64,000 bases of DNA from Actinomycetales bacterium JB111. Its GTDB lineage: Bacteria; Actinomycetota; Actinomycetes; Actinomycetales; Actinomycetaceae. The translations under genes were made by a program, and so were the position numbers. The notes under the pieces were generated by a model. It was given only the letters and a program-made list of their open reading frames with translations, searched no databases and was not told where the DNA came from. How positions within the stretch are numbered: the first letter of the stretch is position 1; each line of letters opens with the position of its first letter. The stretch is taken from the NCBI GenBank assembly GCA_900163555.1, contig FUHX01000033.1, forward strand, positions 28,424 through 92,423. Reading direction: 5' to 3'. Shown here piece after piece: positions 21,742 through 29,359 of the stretch.

Positions 21742-21755
21742 GTGTTCTGGAACAC
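21742..21755. promoter_or_regulatory. 14-bp palindrome upstream of nuo
   Basis: GTGTTC and GAACAC form perfect 6-bp half-sites separated by TG, about 122-135 bp upstream of the nuoA start, in the part of the spacer likely to hold the nuo promoter. It has the size of a dimeric regulator site. It does not match the LexA consensus (GAAC-N4-GTTC), because the half-sites are in the reverse order. Confidence 0.4.
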
Positions 21756-21843
21756 ATAGTCCCAGGTCACGGGTACCGCGTGGCCCGGCGTCGTCGTCGG
21801 GCGCGGGAGCGCGCAGAAGGCCGGGCCGGTCCGTATCGGGACC

Positions 21844-21879
21844 GGCCCGGTGGCCGGCCCGGTGGCCGGCCCGGTGGCC
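21844..21879. repeat. Three tandem copies of GGCCCGGTGGCC
   Basis: Exact 12-bp units at 21844-21855, 21856-21867 and 21868-21879, followed by degenerate GGCCGG-rich sequence to about 21945. It is non-coding. Confidence 0.9.
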
Positions 21880-21944
21880 GGCGCTGGGGCGGGCCGGTCA
21901 GGCGGCCGGGCGGCCGGCTGGGGACCCTGCCGAGCGGCCGGCCG

Positions 21945-22004
21945 ACTGGTGGGACCCAACCGGCACGTTCTCGCCGCCAAACACGCCGATTGGGTCCCAC
22001 CAGT
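21945..22004. terminator. 60-nt hairpin with 15-bp perfect outer stem
   Basis: ACTGGTGGGACCCAA (21945-21959) and TTGGGTCCCACCAGT (21990-22004) are perfect inverted repeats. Inside them CGGC pairs with GCCG (21961-21964 / 21985-21988) and GTT with AAC (21967-21969 / 21980-21982), leaving a 10-nt loop. It starts 40 nt after the menJ stop (minus strand) and could end that operon. There is no U-run, and the two-layer symmetry also fits a dispersed palindromic repeat. Confidence 0.5.
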
Positions 22005-22043
22005 AGGGGGTAGCGGGGGGACCCGTCGGCAGGGCGACGCCGG

Positions 22044-23333
22044 TCAGGCGGCCGGGGCCGCCTTCGCGAGGGCGGCGATCACGCGGTCCATCCAGTCGCC
22101 GTCGTGGGGGTCGTACGCGTCGGCGAGGAGCTTCATGACGAACCGCATGAGCACCGGCCGCGGGAGGCCGTACCTCACGCAGGCCCGCATGATCTTCGGG
22201 CTGGAGATGAGGTGCGCGAAGCCGCGGCCGAGCGTGAAGTAGCCGCCGAGGTCGTCGCGCATGGTCGTCGCGTAGCTGCGCAGGACCTTCACGCGCTCGT
22301 AGTCGCTCGTGCGGGCGAGCGCCTGGCCGATCGTGTCGGCCGCGATGCGCCCGGACTGCAGCGCGTACGCGATGCCCTCGCCGTTGAACGGGGAGACCAT
22401 GCCTCCGGCGTCGCCGATGAGCAGCAGCCCGTCCTTGTACAGCGGCTTGCGGTTGAACGCCATCGGCAGGGCGGCGCTGCCGAGCCGGCCGATCTGGTTC
22501 GCCGGCGTGAACTCCCACTCCTCGGGCACGTTCTTCATCCACTGCGCGAACAGGCCGCGGTAGTCGAGCCCGGTCGGCTTCGCGTTCGGCGAGAGCGTGC
22601 CGAGGCCGACGTTCACCGTGCCGTCGCCGAGCGCGAAGATCCAGCCGTAGCCGGGCTGGAGGTTCGACTCCCCCGGCTTCCCGTCCCACAGCTCGAGGAA
22701 GGACTCCATCATCGGGTCGTCGTGCCGCGGCGAGCGGAAGTACGTCCGCACGGCCACGCCCATGGGGCGGCGGACGTTCTTCTCGATGCCGGCGGAGGTG
22801 GCGAGGCGCGCCGCGACGCCGCCCGCGTCGACGACGATGCGCGCCCGGATCTCGACGTCGTCGCCCGTTCGGCGCCCGCGGGCGTCGACCGGCTTCGCGT
22901 TCACGCCGACGATCCGGCCCGTGCGCTCGTCCCGCACGGCGCCGGTGACGCTCATGCCCTCGCGGATGTCGGCGCCGGAGGCCTTCGCGTGCGCGGCGAG
23001 GGTGGCGTCGAGGTTCATGCGGGAGCGGGCCAGCCCGTAGGACGGCATGGTGGTGAGCTCGGGCCACGGGATCTCGATGCGGTGGCCGGCGCCGGAGGTC
23101 CGCAGCCCGTAGTTCCGGATCCAGCCGTCCTCCTCGCGGGTGGGCACGCCCATCCGGATGAGCTCGGCGACCGCGCGCGGGGTCAGGCCGTCGCCGCAGA
23201 TCTTGTCCCGCGGGAAGGTCCCCTTCTCCAGGACGACGACCCGGTGGCCCGACTGCGCCAGGTAGTGACCGATGCTCGAGCCGGCGGGACCCGCCCCGAC
23301 GACGACGACGTCCGCCTCGTCGTACCCGTTCAC
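22044..23333 (-). CDS. menJ: Menaquinone beta-isoprene reductase (geranylgeranyl reductase family)
   Basis: FAD-dependent reductase of the geranylgeranyl-reductase family. In mycobacteria the family member MenJ saturates one isoprene unit of the menaquinone tail. The 429-residue protein has the N-terminal dinucleotide motif [18 protein letters not shown], the [16 protein letters not shown] substrate-family signature, and the second FAD motif [19 protein letters not shown]. The GTG start at 23333 overlaps the menG stop (GTGA). Placement directly after menG and next to the prenyl-synthase/nuo operon supports the quinone role over an archaeal-lipid or chlorophyll role. The predicted product is a dihydromenaquinone. 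Confidence 0.87.
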   Translation of the reverse strand: MNGYDEADVVVVGAGPAGSSIGHYLAQSGHRVVVLEKGTFPRDKICGDGLTPRAVAELIRMGVPTREEDGWIRNYGLRTSGAGHRIEIPWPELTTMPSYGLARSRMNLDATLAAHAKASGADIREGMSVTGAVRDERTGRIVGVNAKPVDARGRRTGDDVEIRARIVVDAGGVAARLATSAGIEKNVRRPMGVAVRTYFRSPRHDDPMMESFLELWDGKPGESNLQPGYGWIFALGDGTVNVGLGTLSPNAKPTGLDYRGLFAQWMKNVPEEWEFTPANQIGRLGSAALPMAFNRKPLYKDGLLLIGDAGGMVSPFNGEGIAYALQSGRIAADTIGQALARTSDYERVKVLRSYATTMRDDLGGYFTLGRGFAHLISSPKIMRACVRYGLPRPVLMRFVMKLLADAYDPHDGDWMDRVIAALAKAAPAA

Positions 23334-24037
23334 GCCGACTCCCCTTCCGGGCGCCGCGCGCGGTGGATGGCCACGATGCCCCCGGCCAGGTTGCGGTGCT
23401 GGACGTTCCGCCACCCGGCGGCGCGGATGTCCGCGGCCAGGCCCTCCTGGTCCGGCCAGTCCTTGATGGACTCGGACAGGTAGCCGTAGGCGGGGTTGTT
23501 CGACGAGGACAGCTTCGCGACGCGCGGCAGGACCTGGCCGAGGAAGAAGTTATAGGTGGCGCGCCACGGCGCCCACGTGGGGGTGGAGAACTCGGAGACG
23601 ACGAGGCGGCCGCCGGGGCGGACGACGCGCAGCATCTCGGCCAGGGCCGAGCCGTGGTCGACGACGTTGCGCAGCCCGTAGGAGATCGTCACCGCGTCGA
23701 AGGAGGCGTCCGCGAACGGGAGCCGGGTGGCGTCGCCGGCGACGAACGCGAGGTCCGGTCGGCGGGACTTGCCGACCGACATCATTCCGGTGGAGAAGTC
23801 GCACGCCACGACGTCGATGCCCCGGTCCGCGAGGTCCGCGGACGAGGTGCCGGTGCCGGCGGCGAGGTCGAGGACGCGGTCCCCCGGTGAGACGCCGAGG
23901 GCGCTGCGGGAGGCGGCCCGCCAGATCCGGACCTGGCCAAAGGTGAGGATGTCGTTCGTGAGGTCGTACCGCTCGGCGACCTCGTCGAACATTCCCTTGA
24001 CCTCGGTGGGGTCCTTGTCCAGGCTTGCGCGGCTCAC
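23330..24037 (-). CDS. menG: Demethylmenaquinone methyltransferase
   Basis: UbiE/MenG-type SAM-dependent C-methyltransferase, the methylation step of menaquinone synthesis; 235 residues. Signatures are the N-terminal [17 protein letters not shown] motif [17 protein letters not shown], and [20 protein letters not shown]. The GTG start at 24037 has a GAGACT -10-like box 6 nt upstream (24044-24049), so the transcript is probably leaderless. It overlaps menJ by 4 bp and lies 51 bp from menF on the same strand. Confidence 0.95.
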   Translation of the reverse strand: MSRASLDKDPTEVKGMFDEVAERYDLTNDILTFGQVRIWRAASRSALGVSPGDRVLDLAAGTGTSSADLADRGIDVVACDFSTGMMSVGKSRRPDLAFVAGDATRLPFADASFDAVTISYGLRNVVDHGSALAEMLRVVRPGGRLVVSEFSTPTWAPWRATYNFFLGQVLPRVAKLSSSNNPAYGYLSESIKDWPDQEGLAADIRAAGWRNVQHRNLAGGIVAIHRARRPEGESA

Positions 24038-24043
24038 GGGCCC

Positions 24044-24049
24044 AGTCTC
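24044..24049 (-). promoter_or_regulatory. -10 box of a leaderless menG promoter
   Basis: GAGACT on the minus strand, exactly 6 nt before the GTG start, following the NANNNT-N6-start pattern found at many operon heads in this window. Confidence 0.4.
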
Positions 24050-24088
24050 TCAGGTATCTCGGGGCGGTCGGGACGGGGCCGGTGAGGG

Positions 24089-25567
24089 CTACTCGTCACC
24101 GTCGGGCGCGGGGGTCGTGTCGCCATTCGGCGCGGGGGTCGTGTCGCCCTCCGGAGCGGGGGTGGCATCGCCATCCGGCGCGGCGGTGGCGTCACCATCC
24201 GGCGCAGCGGTGTCGCCCTCGGAGGCTGAGGTCGCGTCACCGTCGGGCGCGGCGGTGGCGTCACCATCCGGCGCAGCGGTGTCGCCCTCGGAGGCTGAGG
24301 TCGTGTCGCCATCCGGCGCGGCGGTGGCGTCGCCGAGCGCCTCCCGCATCGGGCGGAGCTTGCCCTCGGTCTCGGCCAGCTCGGCGGCCGGGTCCGCGCC
24401 CGCGACGATGCCGCCGCCGGCGTACAGCCGGATCGAGTGACCGTCCACCTGGCCGCAGCGCAGCGCGAGTCCGATCTCGCCGTCGCCGGCCGCGTCCAGC
24501 CAGCCGACCGGGCCGGCGTAGCGCCCGCGGTCATGGGTCTCGAGGTCGGCGATGATCGCGAGCGCGGCGTCGGTCGGGGTGCCGCCGACGGCCGCGGTCG
24601 GGTGGATGCCGTCGAGGACGTCGAGCAGGCCGATCTCGCCGGTCGGGGTCCCGATGACGTCGGTCGCCAGGTGCAGGATGTTCGGCAGCTCGAGGACGAA
24701 CGGCTCGGGGTCGGCGTTCTCGAGGGTGAGGACGCGCGCGAGGCCGTCGATCACGGAGCGTGCGGCGTGGGCGTGCTCGGCCGCGAAGCGCTCGGAGCCG
24801 GTCAGCTCGGCGCGGAGCTCCGCATCCGGGCGGGTGCCGCGAGGCAGGGAGCCGGCGAGCACGCGGGAGGTGACGCGGTCGCCGTCGCGGGCGGCCAGCA
24901 TCTCGGGGGTGGCGCCGACCAGGCCGCCGACCGCGAAGGTCCAGGCGTTCGGGTAGGCCTCGGCGAGGGTGGCGGGCAGGGCGCCGAGGACGTCCGGCGT
25001 GACCGTGAGGTCGACGGCCCGCGAGGTGACGACCTTCTCGGCCTCGCCGGCGGCGATGCGCGTGAGGACGCGCTTGACGAGGCGCGTGTAGCGCTTGGCA
25101 CCCCGGCTCTTGACGGCGGACGGGGGCGGGAGGGTGTCCCCGGTCTCCTCGTCGTCCTCGTCCCTCGTCAGGCCGAGGTCGCCGTCGGGCAGCTCCCGCG
25201 CGGCGTGGGCCGCGTGCTCGCCCAGCCCCTCGGCGTCGGCGGCCAGGGCGTCGGCGAGCGCCTGGGAGGAGACGAACTGGGTCCACTCCCCCTCCTCGCC
25301 CACGCGCCGCACCGAGGCGGGCACATGGAGGATCGAGGAGACGGCGGAGTCCTCGACGAAGGTCGAGCCGACGAAGGCGACCGGGCTGACGTCCGGGTCC
25401 GAGGAGGCGGCCTCGAGCCGCCGCCAGATCTCGGCCAGGCGGGCCAGGCGCCGCGGGCCGGTCAGCGCGATCCTGGTGCCGCCCGATCCCCGCAGGCCGA
25501 CCCCGGCCCGGACCCACACCGCGTCCCTCGCGTAGCGGACGGGCGCCGCCGTGTTCCGGTGGTCCAT
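24089..25567 (-). CDS. menF: Isochorismate synthase with repetitive C-terminal tail
   Basis: Converts chorismate to isochorismate, the first committed step to menaquinone. The chorismate-binding core runs to about residue 410 and includes VTSRAVDL, the catalytic block LDGIHPTAAVGGTPTDAALA, and DRGRYAGPVGWLDAAGDGE. The ATG start at 25567 has an AAGGA site upstream. After the conserved end (EGKLRPMREALG) come about 80 extra residues made of DGDATAAP, DGDTTSAS and EGDTAAP-like units, encoded by a DNA repeat (24177-24314). The core alone fits the usual family length. Placed with menG and menJ it is better called MenF than a siderophore EntC. Confidence 0.92.
   Translation of the reverse strand: MDHRNTAAPVRYARDAVWVRAGVGLRGSGGTRIALTGPRRLARLAEIWRRLEAASSDPDVSPVAFVGSTFVEDSAVSSILHVPASVRRVGEEGEWTQFVSSQALADALAADAEGLGEHAAHAARELPDGDLGLTRDEDDEETGDTLPPPSAVKSRGAKRYTRLVKRVLTRIAAGEAEKVVTSRAVDLTVTPDVLGALPATLAEAYPNAWTFAVGGLVGATPEMLAARDGDRVTSRVLAGSLPRGTRPDAELRAELTGSERFAAEHAHAARSVIDGLARVLTLENADPEPFVLELPNILHLATDVIGTPTGEIGLLDVLDGIHPTAAVGGTPTDAALAIIADLETHDRGRYAGPVGWLDAAGDGEIGLALRCGQVDGHSIRLYAGGGIVAGADPAAELAETEGKLRPMREALGDATAAPDGDTTSASEGDTAAPDGDATAAPDGDATSASEGDTAAPDGDATAAPDGDATPAPEGDTTPAPNGDTTPAPDGDE
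24177..24314. repeat. 69-bp direct repeat in the 3' end of menF
   Basis: Positions 24177-24234 recur exactly at 24246-24303 (period 69 bp, 23 codons). The flanking tail repeats less perfectly with about 8-residue units. It encodes the acidic Ala/Thr/Asp tail and changes length in multiples of three, so it is frame-neutral. Confidence 0.88.
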
Positions 25568-25634
25568 GGGGCTTGATCCTTCACGCTGAGGGGGCCGCGT
25601 CGCGGCGTGGGTCCGCGGCCAGGCTACTCATTGA

Positions 25635-25669
25635 CCGCGGGCCCGGGGATCAGATCCCCGGGCCCGCGG
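25635..25669 (-). terminator. 16-bp perfect hairpin ending the ABC operon
   Basis: Perfect 16-bp arms at 25635-25650 and 25654-25669 with a CAG loop, 11 nt downstream of the substrate-binding protein stop (25681). It is extremely GC-rich and has no U-tract, as is common for terminators in high-GC actinobacteria. It separates the accessory cassette from menF. Confidence 0.75.
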
Positions 25670-25680
25670 CGGTGGTCACG

Positions 25681-26763
25681 TCAGGACGACGACTCGGCGT
25701 CGTCGGAGGACGACTCCCCGGACGACCCGCCGCCCTCGAACGCCGGCGCGTTGTCCGAGAACGTCGTGACGACGAGGTCCTCGACCGGCACCTCGTTGTC
25801 GAAGTCGAACAGGCCGGCGTCGCGGTAGGCCTGCTGCTGGAGCATGAGCTCGTCCGAGGCCGGCGCGAGCTGCGGGTCCCACACGTACGCGGGGTTGGAC
25901 TCCAGGACCTCGAGGTCCTGCCCGGTGGCGTCCGCGAGGATCTGGAGGATCTCGGGGTCGTACGGGTCGGCCTGCATGTCGTGCGAGCCGCGGACCAGCG
26001 CGTCGAAGAACGGCTGGGCCAGGTCGGAGTCGAGGAACTCCTCGTTGTAGATGACGCCCGAGGCGATCGTGCCCTCCGGCGGCAGCGCGAAGGCCACGGC
26101 CGTGCCGTCGTCCTCCATCGCCGTGGTGAACGGGGCGGGCGGGAGCGCGGCGTCGGCCTGGCCGTTCTGCAGGGCGCCGGACATGTCGCCGAACCCGACG
26201 TTGAGCACCTCGACGTCGGCGAGCGTGAGGTCGGCCTCGCGCAGGACGGCGGCGAACTGGTAGGCGCCGGCACCGCCCGGGCCGCCGGACAGCGCGATCG
26301 TACGGCCCTCGAGGTCGGCGATCTCCGAGATCTCGCCGGACTCCACGAGGTCGGAGGCGACCATGAGCGCGGTCGGCGAGTTGTCGGGCTCGCCACCGCC
26401 ACCACCCATGGACCCGACGACGCGGATCTCCAGGTCGTCGTTCACGGCGGAGAACAGGCCGGAGCCGAATCCCGCGATGAGGACGTCGGACTGGCCGGCC
26501 GCCGTCAGCGGGATCGCGTCCTGTCCGGCCTGGACGGTCGACAGCTCGAGCTCGATGCCCTCGTCCTCGAAGTAGCCGCGGGCGTCCGCGACGTACAGCG
26601 GGGAGAACAGGGTGGTCGGCACGTGGATGACGCGCACGGTCTGCAGCTCGCCGTCGGCGCCTCCGTCCCCGTCGGCCGAGTCGTCGTCGCCCCCGCCACA
26701 GGCACTGAGCGCCAGGGCGATCCCGGTGGCGAGCGCCGCCGCCGTGTAGGTCTTCTTCTTCAT
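25681..26763 (-). CDS. ABC transporter substrate-binding lipoprotein (NrtA/SsuA/TauA class)
   Basis: Extracellular ligand-binding lipoprotein of an ABC importer, 360 residues. The signal peptide MKKKTYTAAALATGIALALS is followed by the lipobox cysteine (LSAC, residue 22) and an acidic Gly/Asp linker. The mature part has the NMT1/THI5-like pattern of nitrate, sulfonate and pyrimidine-precursor binders (FSPLYVADARGYFEDEGIEL, then AGFGSGLFSA). The start ATG at 26763 has an AAGGAG site upstream. The ligand cannot be read from the sequence; the flanking oxidoreductases argue for an organic compound and against nitrate. The last 15 residues are Ser/Asp-rich. Confidence 0.87.
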   Translation of the reverse strand: MKKKTYTAAALATGIALALSACGGGDDDSADGDGGADGELQTVRVIHVPTTLFSPLYVADARGYFEDEGIELELSTVQAGQDAIPLTAAGQSDVLIAGFGSGLFSAVNDDLEIRVVGSMGGGGGEPDNSPTALMVASDLVESGEISEIADLEGRTIALSGGPGGAGAYQFAAVLREADLTLADVEVLNVGFGDMSGALQNGQADAALPPAPFTTAMEDDGTAVAFALPPEGTIASGVIYNEEFLDSDLAQPFFDALVRGSHDMQADPYDPEILQILADATGQDLEVLESNPAYVWDPQLAPASDELMLQQQAYRDAGLFDFDNEVPVEDLVVTTFSDNAPAFEGGGSSGESSSDDAESSS

Positions 26764-26792
26764 GGTGTCTCCTTGGTGGTGGTTCAAGGCCG

Positions 26793-27692
26793 TCAGCGTT
26801 GAGGGCCCGCGCGGCGACGCCCACGCCGCCGTCCGCCGCGTCGCCGCCACGGGAGGGCGAAGTACTCGACGACGTTGACCACCAGGGTGACCAGCGCGCC
26901 GATGATCGCCACCGTGACGAGACCGACGTACATCTTCTCGGGCTGGAACAGGGTCCACGAGTTCCAGATGAGGAATCCGAGCCCGGACTCCGACGCCACG
27001 AACTCGACGGCCGTCACGACGACGACCGCGAGGCCCGCGGCCACGCGGAAGCCCGTGAACACGGCCGGCAGGACGCCGGGCAGCACCACGTGGACGAGGC
27101 GCTTGATGCCGACCGCGCCGTAGGCGGTGGCCGCCTCCTGCAGGCGCGCGTCGAGCTGCCGGATCCCGCCCTGGGTGTTGATCTGCAGGACGAAGAAGAC
27201 CGTGATCGCCACCGCGATGATCCGCGAGGTGTCGTTCAGCCCGAAGATGAGGAACAGGAGCGGCAGGATCGCGATCTTCGGCAGCGCGTACAGCGCCGAG
27301 AACAGCGGCCCGAAGGCCGCGTTCGTCGCCCGGGAGATCCCGAGGATCATGCCGACGACGACGCCGAGCAGGCCCCCGATGAGGTAGCCGGTGCCGAAGC
27401 GGTAGATCGTGATCGAGATGTGCTCGCCGAGCTCGCCGGAGCGCAGCATCTCCCACGTGCGGGCCGCGATCTCGGTCGGCTGGGAGAAGAGCCGAGCGTC
27501 GATCCAGCCGGCGCGCGAGCCCCACTCCCACAGAGCGAGCAGGAGGACCGGCGTGCCGATCGCGAGGATGAGGTCGCGCACCCGCAGGCGCTGCTCCCGG
27601 GCCGCCTCCGTGCGGGCCGCCTTCTCGATGACGTCGTCGTCGATGGTGGCGGCGTCCGTCGTCGGGGACTCGGTGTGTGCGTCGGTGCTCAT
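26793..27692 (-). CDS. ABC transporter permease (SsuC/TauC class)
   Basis: Membrane permease of the same importer, 299 residues with six predicted helices after a 40-residue acidic cytoplasmic N-terminus. The EAA-type coupling loop is near LQEAATAYGAVGIKRLVHVV. The start ATG at 27692 overlaps the ATPase stop (ATGA). The C-terminus is an Arg-rich stretch after the last helix. It lies 29 bp upstream of the binding-protein gene. Confidence 0.9.
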   Translation of the reverse strand: MSTDAHTESPTTDAATIDDDVIEKAARTEAAREQRLRVRDLILAIGTPVLLLALWEWGSRAGWIDARLFSQPTEIAARTWEMLRSGELGEHISITIYRFGTGYLIGGLLGVVVGMILGISRATNAAFGPLFSALYALPKIAILPLLFLIFGLNDTSRIIAVAITVFFVLQINTQGGIRQLDARLQEAATAYGAVGIKRLVHVVLPGVLPAVFTGFRVAAGLAVVVVTAVEFVASESGLGFLIWNSWTLFQPEKMYVGLVTVAIIGALVTLVVNVVEYFALPWRRRGGRRRGRRRAGPQR

Positions 27693-28465
27693 GCGCCCGC
27701 CTCCTCGCTCGCCATGACCTCGTCGCGCAGGTCGTTCCAGATCCCGTACCGCATCTCGGCGAACTCGGCCGAGGCCTCGAGCTCCATCGAGCGGGGACGG
27801 GCGAAGGGCACCGCGATCTCGCGCCGGATGCGCCCGGGGCGGGCCGACATCATGACGACGCGGTCGCCGAGGAGGATCGCCTCCTCGATGGAGTGGGTCA
27901 CGAGCACGACCGTCTTGCGCTCCTTCTCCCACAGGTCGATGAGCAGCTCCTGCATGAGCTGGCGGGTCTGCGCGTCCAGGGCGCCGAGCGGCTCGTCCAT
28001 GAGCAGCAGGTCGGACCCCGTGGCGAAGGCCCGGGCGATGGCGGTGCGCTGGCGCATGCCGCCGGAGAGGTTGTGCGGGTAGGCGTCCTCGAAGTCGCTG
28101 AGGCCCACGAGGTGGATCCACTCCCGGGCCGTCGCGATGCGGCTCCTGCGGCCCACGCCGTTCATGCGCAGGCCGAAGGCCACGTTCTCGAGCACCGTGT
28201 ACCAGGGGAAGACGCCGTGCTCCTGGAAGACGAAGGCGGGCCGGTCCTCGGAGGCGAGGACGACGTCGCCGGCCGTGGCGGTCTCCAGGCCGCCGAGGAC
28301 GCGCAGCAGCGTCGACTTCCCGCAGCCCGACGGGCCGAGGATGCAGACGAACTCCCCCGGGTCGACGTCGAGGGAGACGTGGTTCAGTGCGACGGTCGTG
28401 CCGGCCGCCGAGAAGAAGACCTTGGAGATGTCGCGCGCCGATATCGCGCGGGCGGGGGTGGTCAC
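27689..28465 (-). CDS. ABC transporter ATP-binding protein (SsuB/TauB class)
   Basis: ATPase of the importer, 258 residues. Walker A GPSGCGKST, the Q-loop (AFVFQEHGVFPWYTV), the signature LSGGMRQR, Walker B LLLMDEPLGALD and the switch histidine in VTHSIEEA are all intact. The GTG start at 28465 follows directly on the SDR stop with no gap (TGA then GTG), so it is in one transcription unit with the upstream oxidoreductases. Confidence 0.94.
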   Translation of the reverse strand: MTTPARAISARDISKVFFSAAGTTVALNHVSLDVDPGEFVCILGPSGCGKSTLLRVLGGLETATAGDVVLASEDRPAFVFQEHGVFPWYTVLENVAFGLRMNGVGRRSRIATAREWIHLVGLSDFEDAYPHNLSGGMRQRTAIARAFATGSDLLLMDEPLGALDAQTRQLMQELLIDLWEKERKTVVLVTHSIEEAILLGDRVVMMSARPGRIRREIAVPFARPRSMELEASAEFAEMRYGIWNDLRDEVMASEEAGA

Positions 28466-29359
28466 TCAAGCCTCCCGGTAGGGATTCGTTCCGATCATGC
28501 GGGGCGGGTGCGGCGAGCAGAACTCGCCACCGAGCAGGTGCAGCCATCCGACGGACGGGTCGTCCTCGACACCACGAGACTCGACGGCCTCGCGATACGC
28601 CCCTGCGTCGTCGGTCGGGACGAACCCGAGGGACGACGCCCCGGTGTCGGCGACGTAGCGGTCCACGTTCGCCGACACGCCCCAGACCGTAATGCACCCG
28701 TCGACCGGCGCGGCCAGGGCGCTCACGACGAGACGGCCGGCGTCGGCGGGCGAGAGCCACGTCTGCAGGTGGCGGCGGGAGGTCGGTTCCGCCTGACGGC
28801 TGGCGATTCTCATGAGGACGACCTCCATGCCGAAGCGGTCGGCGTAGAGGTGGCCGAGGGCCTCGAGAGCGACCTTCGACACTCCGTAGAAGGTGTTCGG
28901 TCGCGGCGGGATGTCGTCCTCGACGGGGGTGAGGGGGGCCGGGGCGTTTCCCGGGCCGGGTGCGTCGTCAGGGCGGGAGGGGCCACCCGTGCCGACCACT
29001 CCGGCGGGCACGGGGTGAAACCCGACGGCGTGGATCGAGCTCGCGAGAACGGCCCGGCGGATGCCCGCCAGGCGCGCGGCCTCCAGTGCCACCTGCGTGC
29101 CGCGAATGTTGACGTCCCACAGGTCGTCCGGCTCGGCCTCGAGGGGGATACCGGCGAGGTGGAGCAGCGCGTCGGCGCCCCGGCAGGCGGCGCGCATCTG
29201 GTCCAGGTCCCGCACGTCGGCCCGCACGGGGAGCACGCCGTCGGCGGCGGCCGGCGGGGCGAGGTCCACGGCCACGACCTCGTGTCCCGCCGCCAGAAGC
29301 GCGGGAAGGACGTCCGTGCCGAGCGATCCCCCGGCACCGGTGAGCACGACCCGGCTCAC
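28466..29359 (-). CDS. NAD-dependent SDR, uronate-dehydrogenase-like
   Basis: Extended short-chain dehydrogenase/epimerase of 297 residues. Rossmann motif VLTGAGGSLGTDVLPALL at the N-terminus; the serine of SSIHAVG and the YGVSK catalytic pair (FYGVSKVALEALG) are present. The C-terminal block LQTWLSPADAGRLVVSAL plus VWGVSAN resembles bacterial uronate dehydrogenases (hexuronate to aldarolactone), which is my best guess at the subfamily. A Pro/Gly-rich insert lies around GVVGTGGPSRPDDAPGPG. The GTG start at 29359 overlaps the FAD-enzyme stop (GTGA). The substrate is unproven; other extended-SDR roles are possible. Confidence 0.8.
   Translation of the reverse strand: MSRVVLTGAGGSLGTDVLPALLAAGHEVVAVDLAPPAAADGVLPVRADVRDLDQMRAACRGADALLHLAGIPLEAEPDDLWDVNIRGTQVALEAARLAGIRRAVLASSIHAVGFHPVPAGVVGTGGPSRPDDAPGPGNAPAPLTPVEDDIPPRPNTFYGVSKVALEALGHLYADRFGMEVVLMRIASRQAEPTSRRHLQTWLSPADAGRLVVSALAAPVDGCITVWGVSANVDRYVADTGASSLGFVPTDDAGAYREAVESRGVEDDPSVGWLHLLGGEFCSPHPPRMIGTNPYREA

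Larger units (their letters stand above)
21621..22043. other. 423-bp spacer upstream of nuoA and downstream of menJ
   Basis: No coding gene is supported here. The nuoA-proximal 150 bp are the least GC-rich part of the neighbourhood and probably hold the nuo promoter, although no convincing -35/-10 pair is visible; a TAGGGT box on the minus strand at about 21697-21702 is one candidate. The spacer also holds a 14-bp palindrome at 21742-21755, three tandem 12-mers at 21844-21879, more GGCCGG-rich sequence, and a large hairpin at 21945-22004, each listed separately. Open frames across it are low-complexity shadows. Confidence 0.7.

Noticed and set aside
21742..21755. LexA/SOS box upstream of nuo
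   Set aside because: The half-sites are in the opposite order and the spacing is 2, not 4, so it does not match the actinobacterial LexA consensus.
24093..24335. Possible CRISPR-like array in the menF tail
   Set aside because: The units are contiguous, in frame and without unique spacers; it is a coding repeat.
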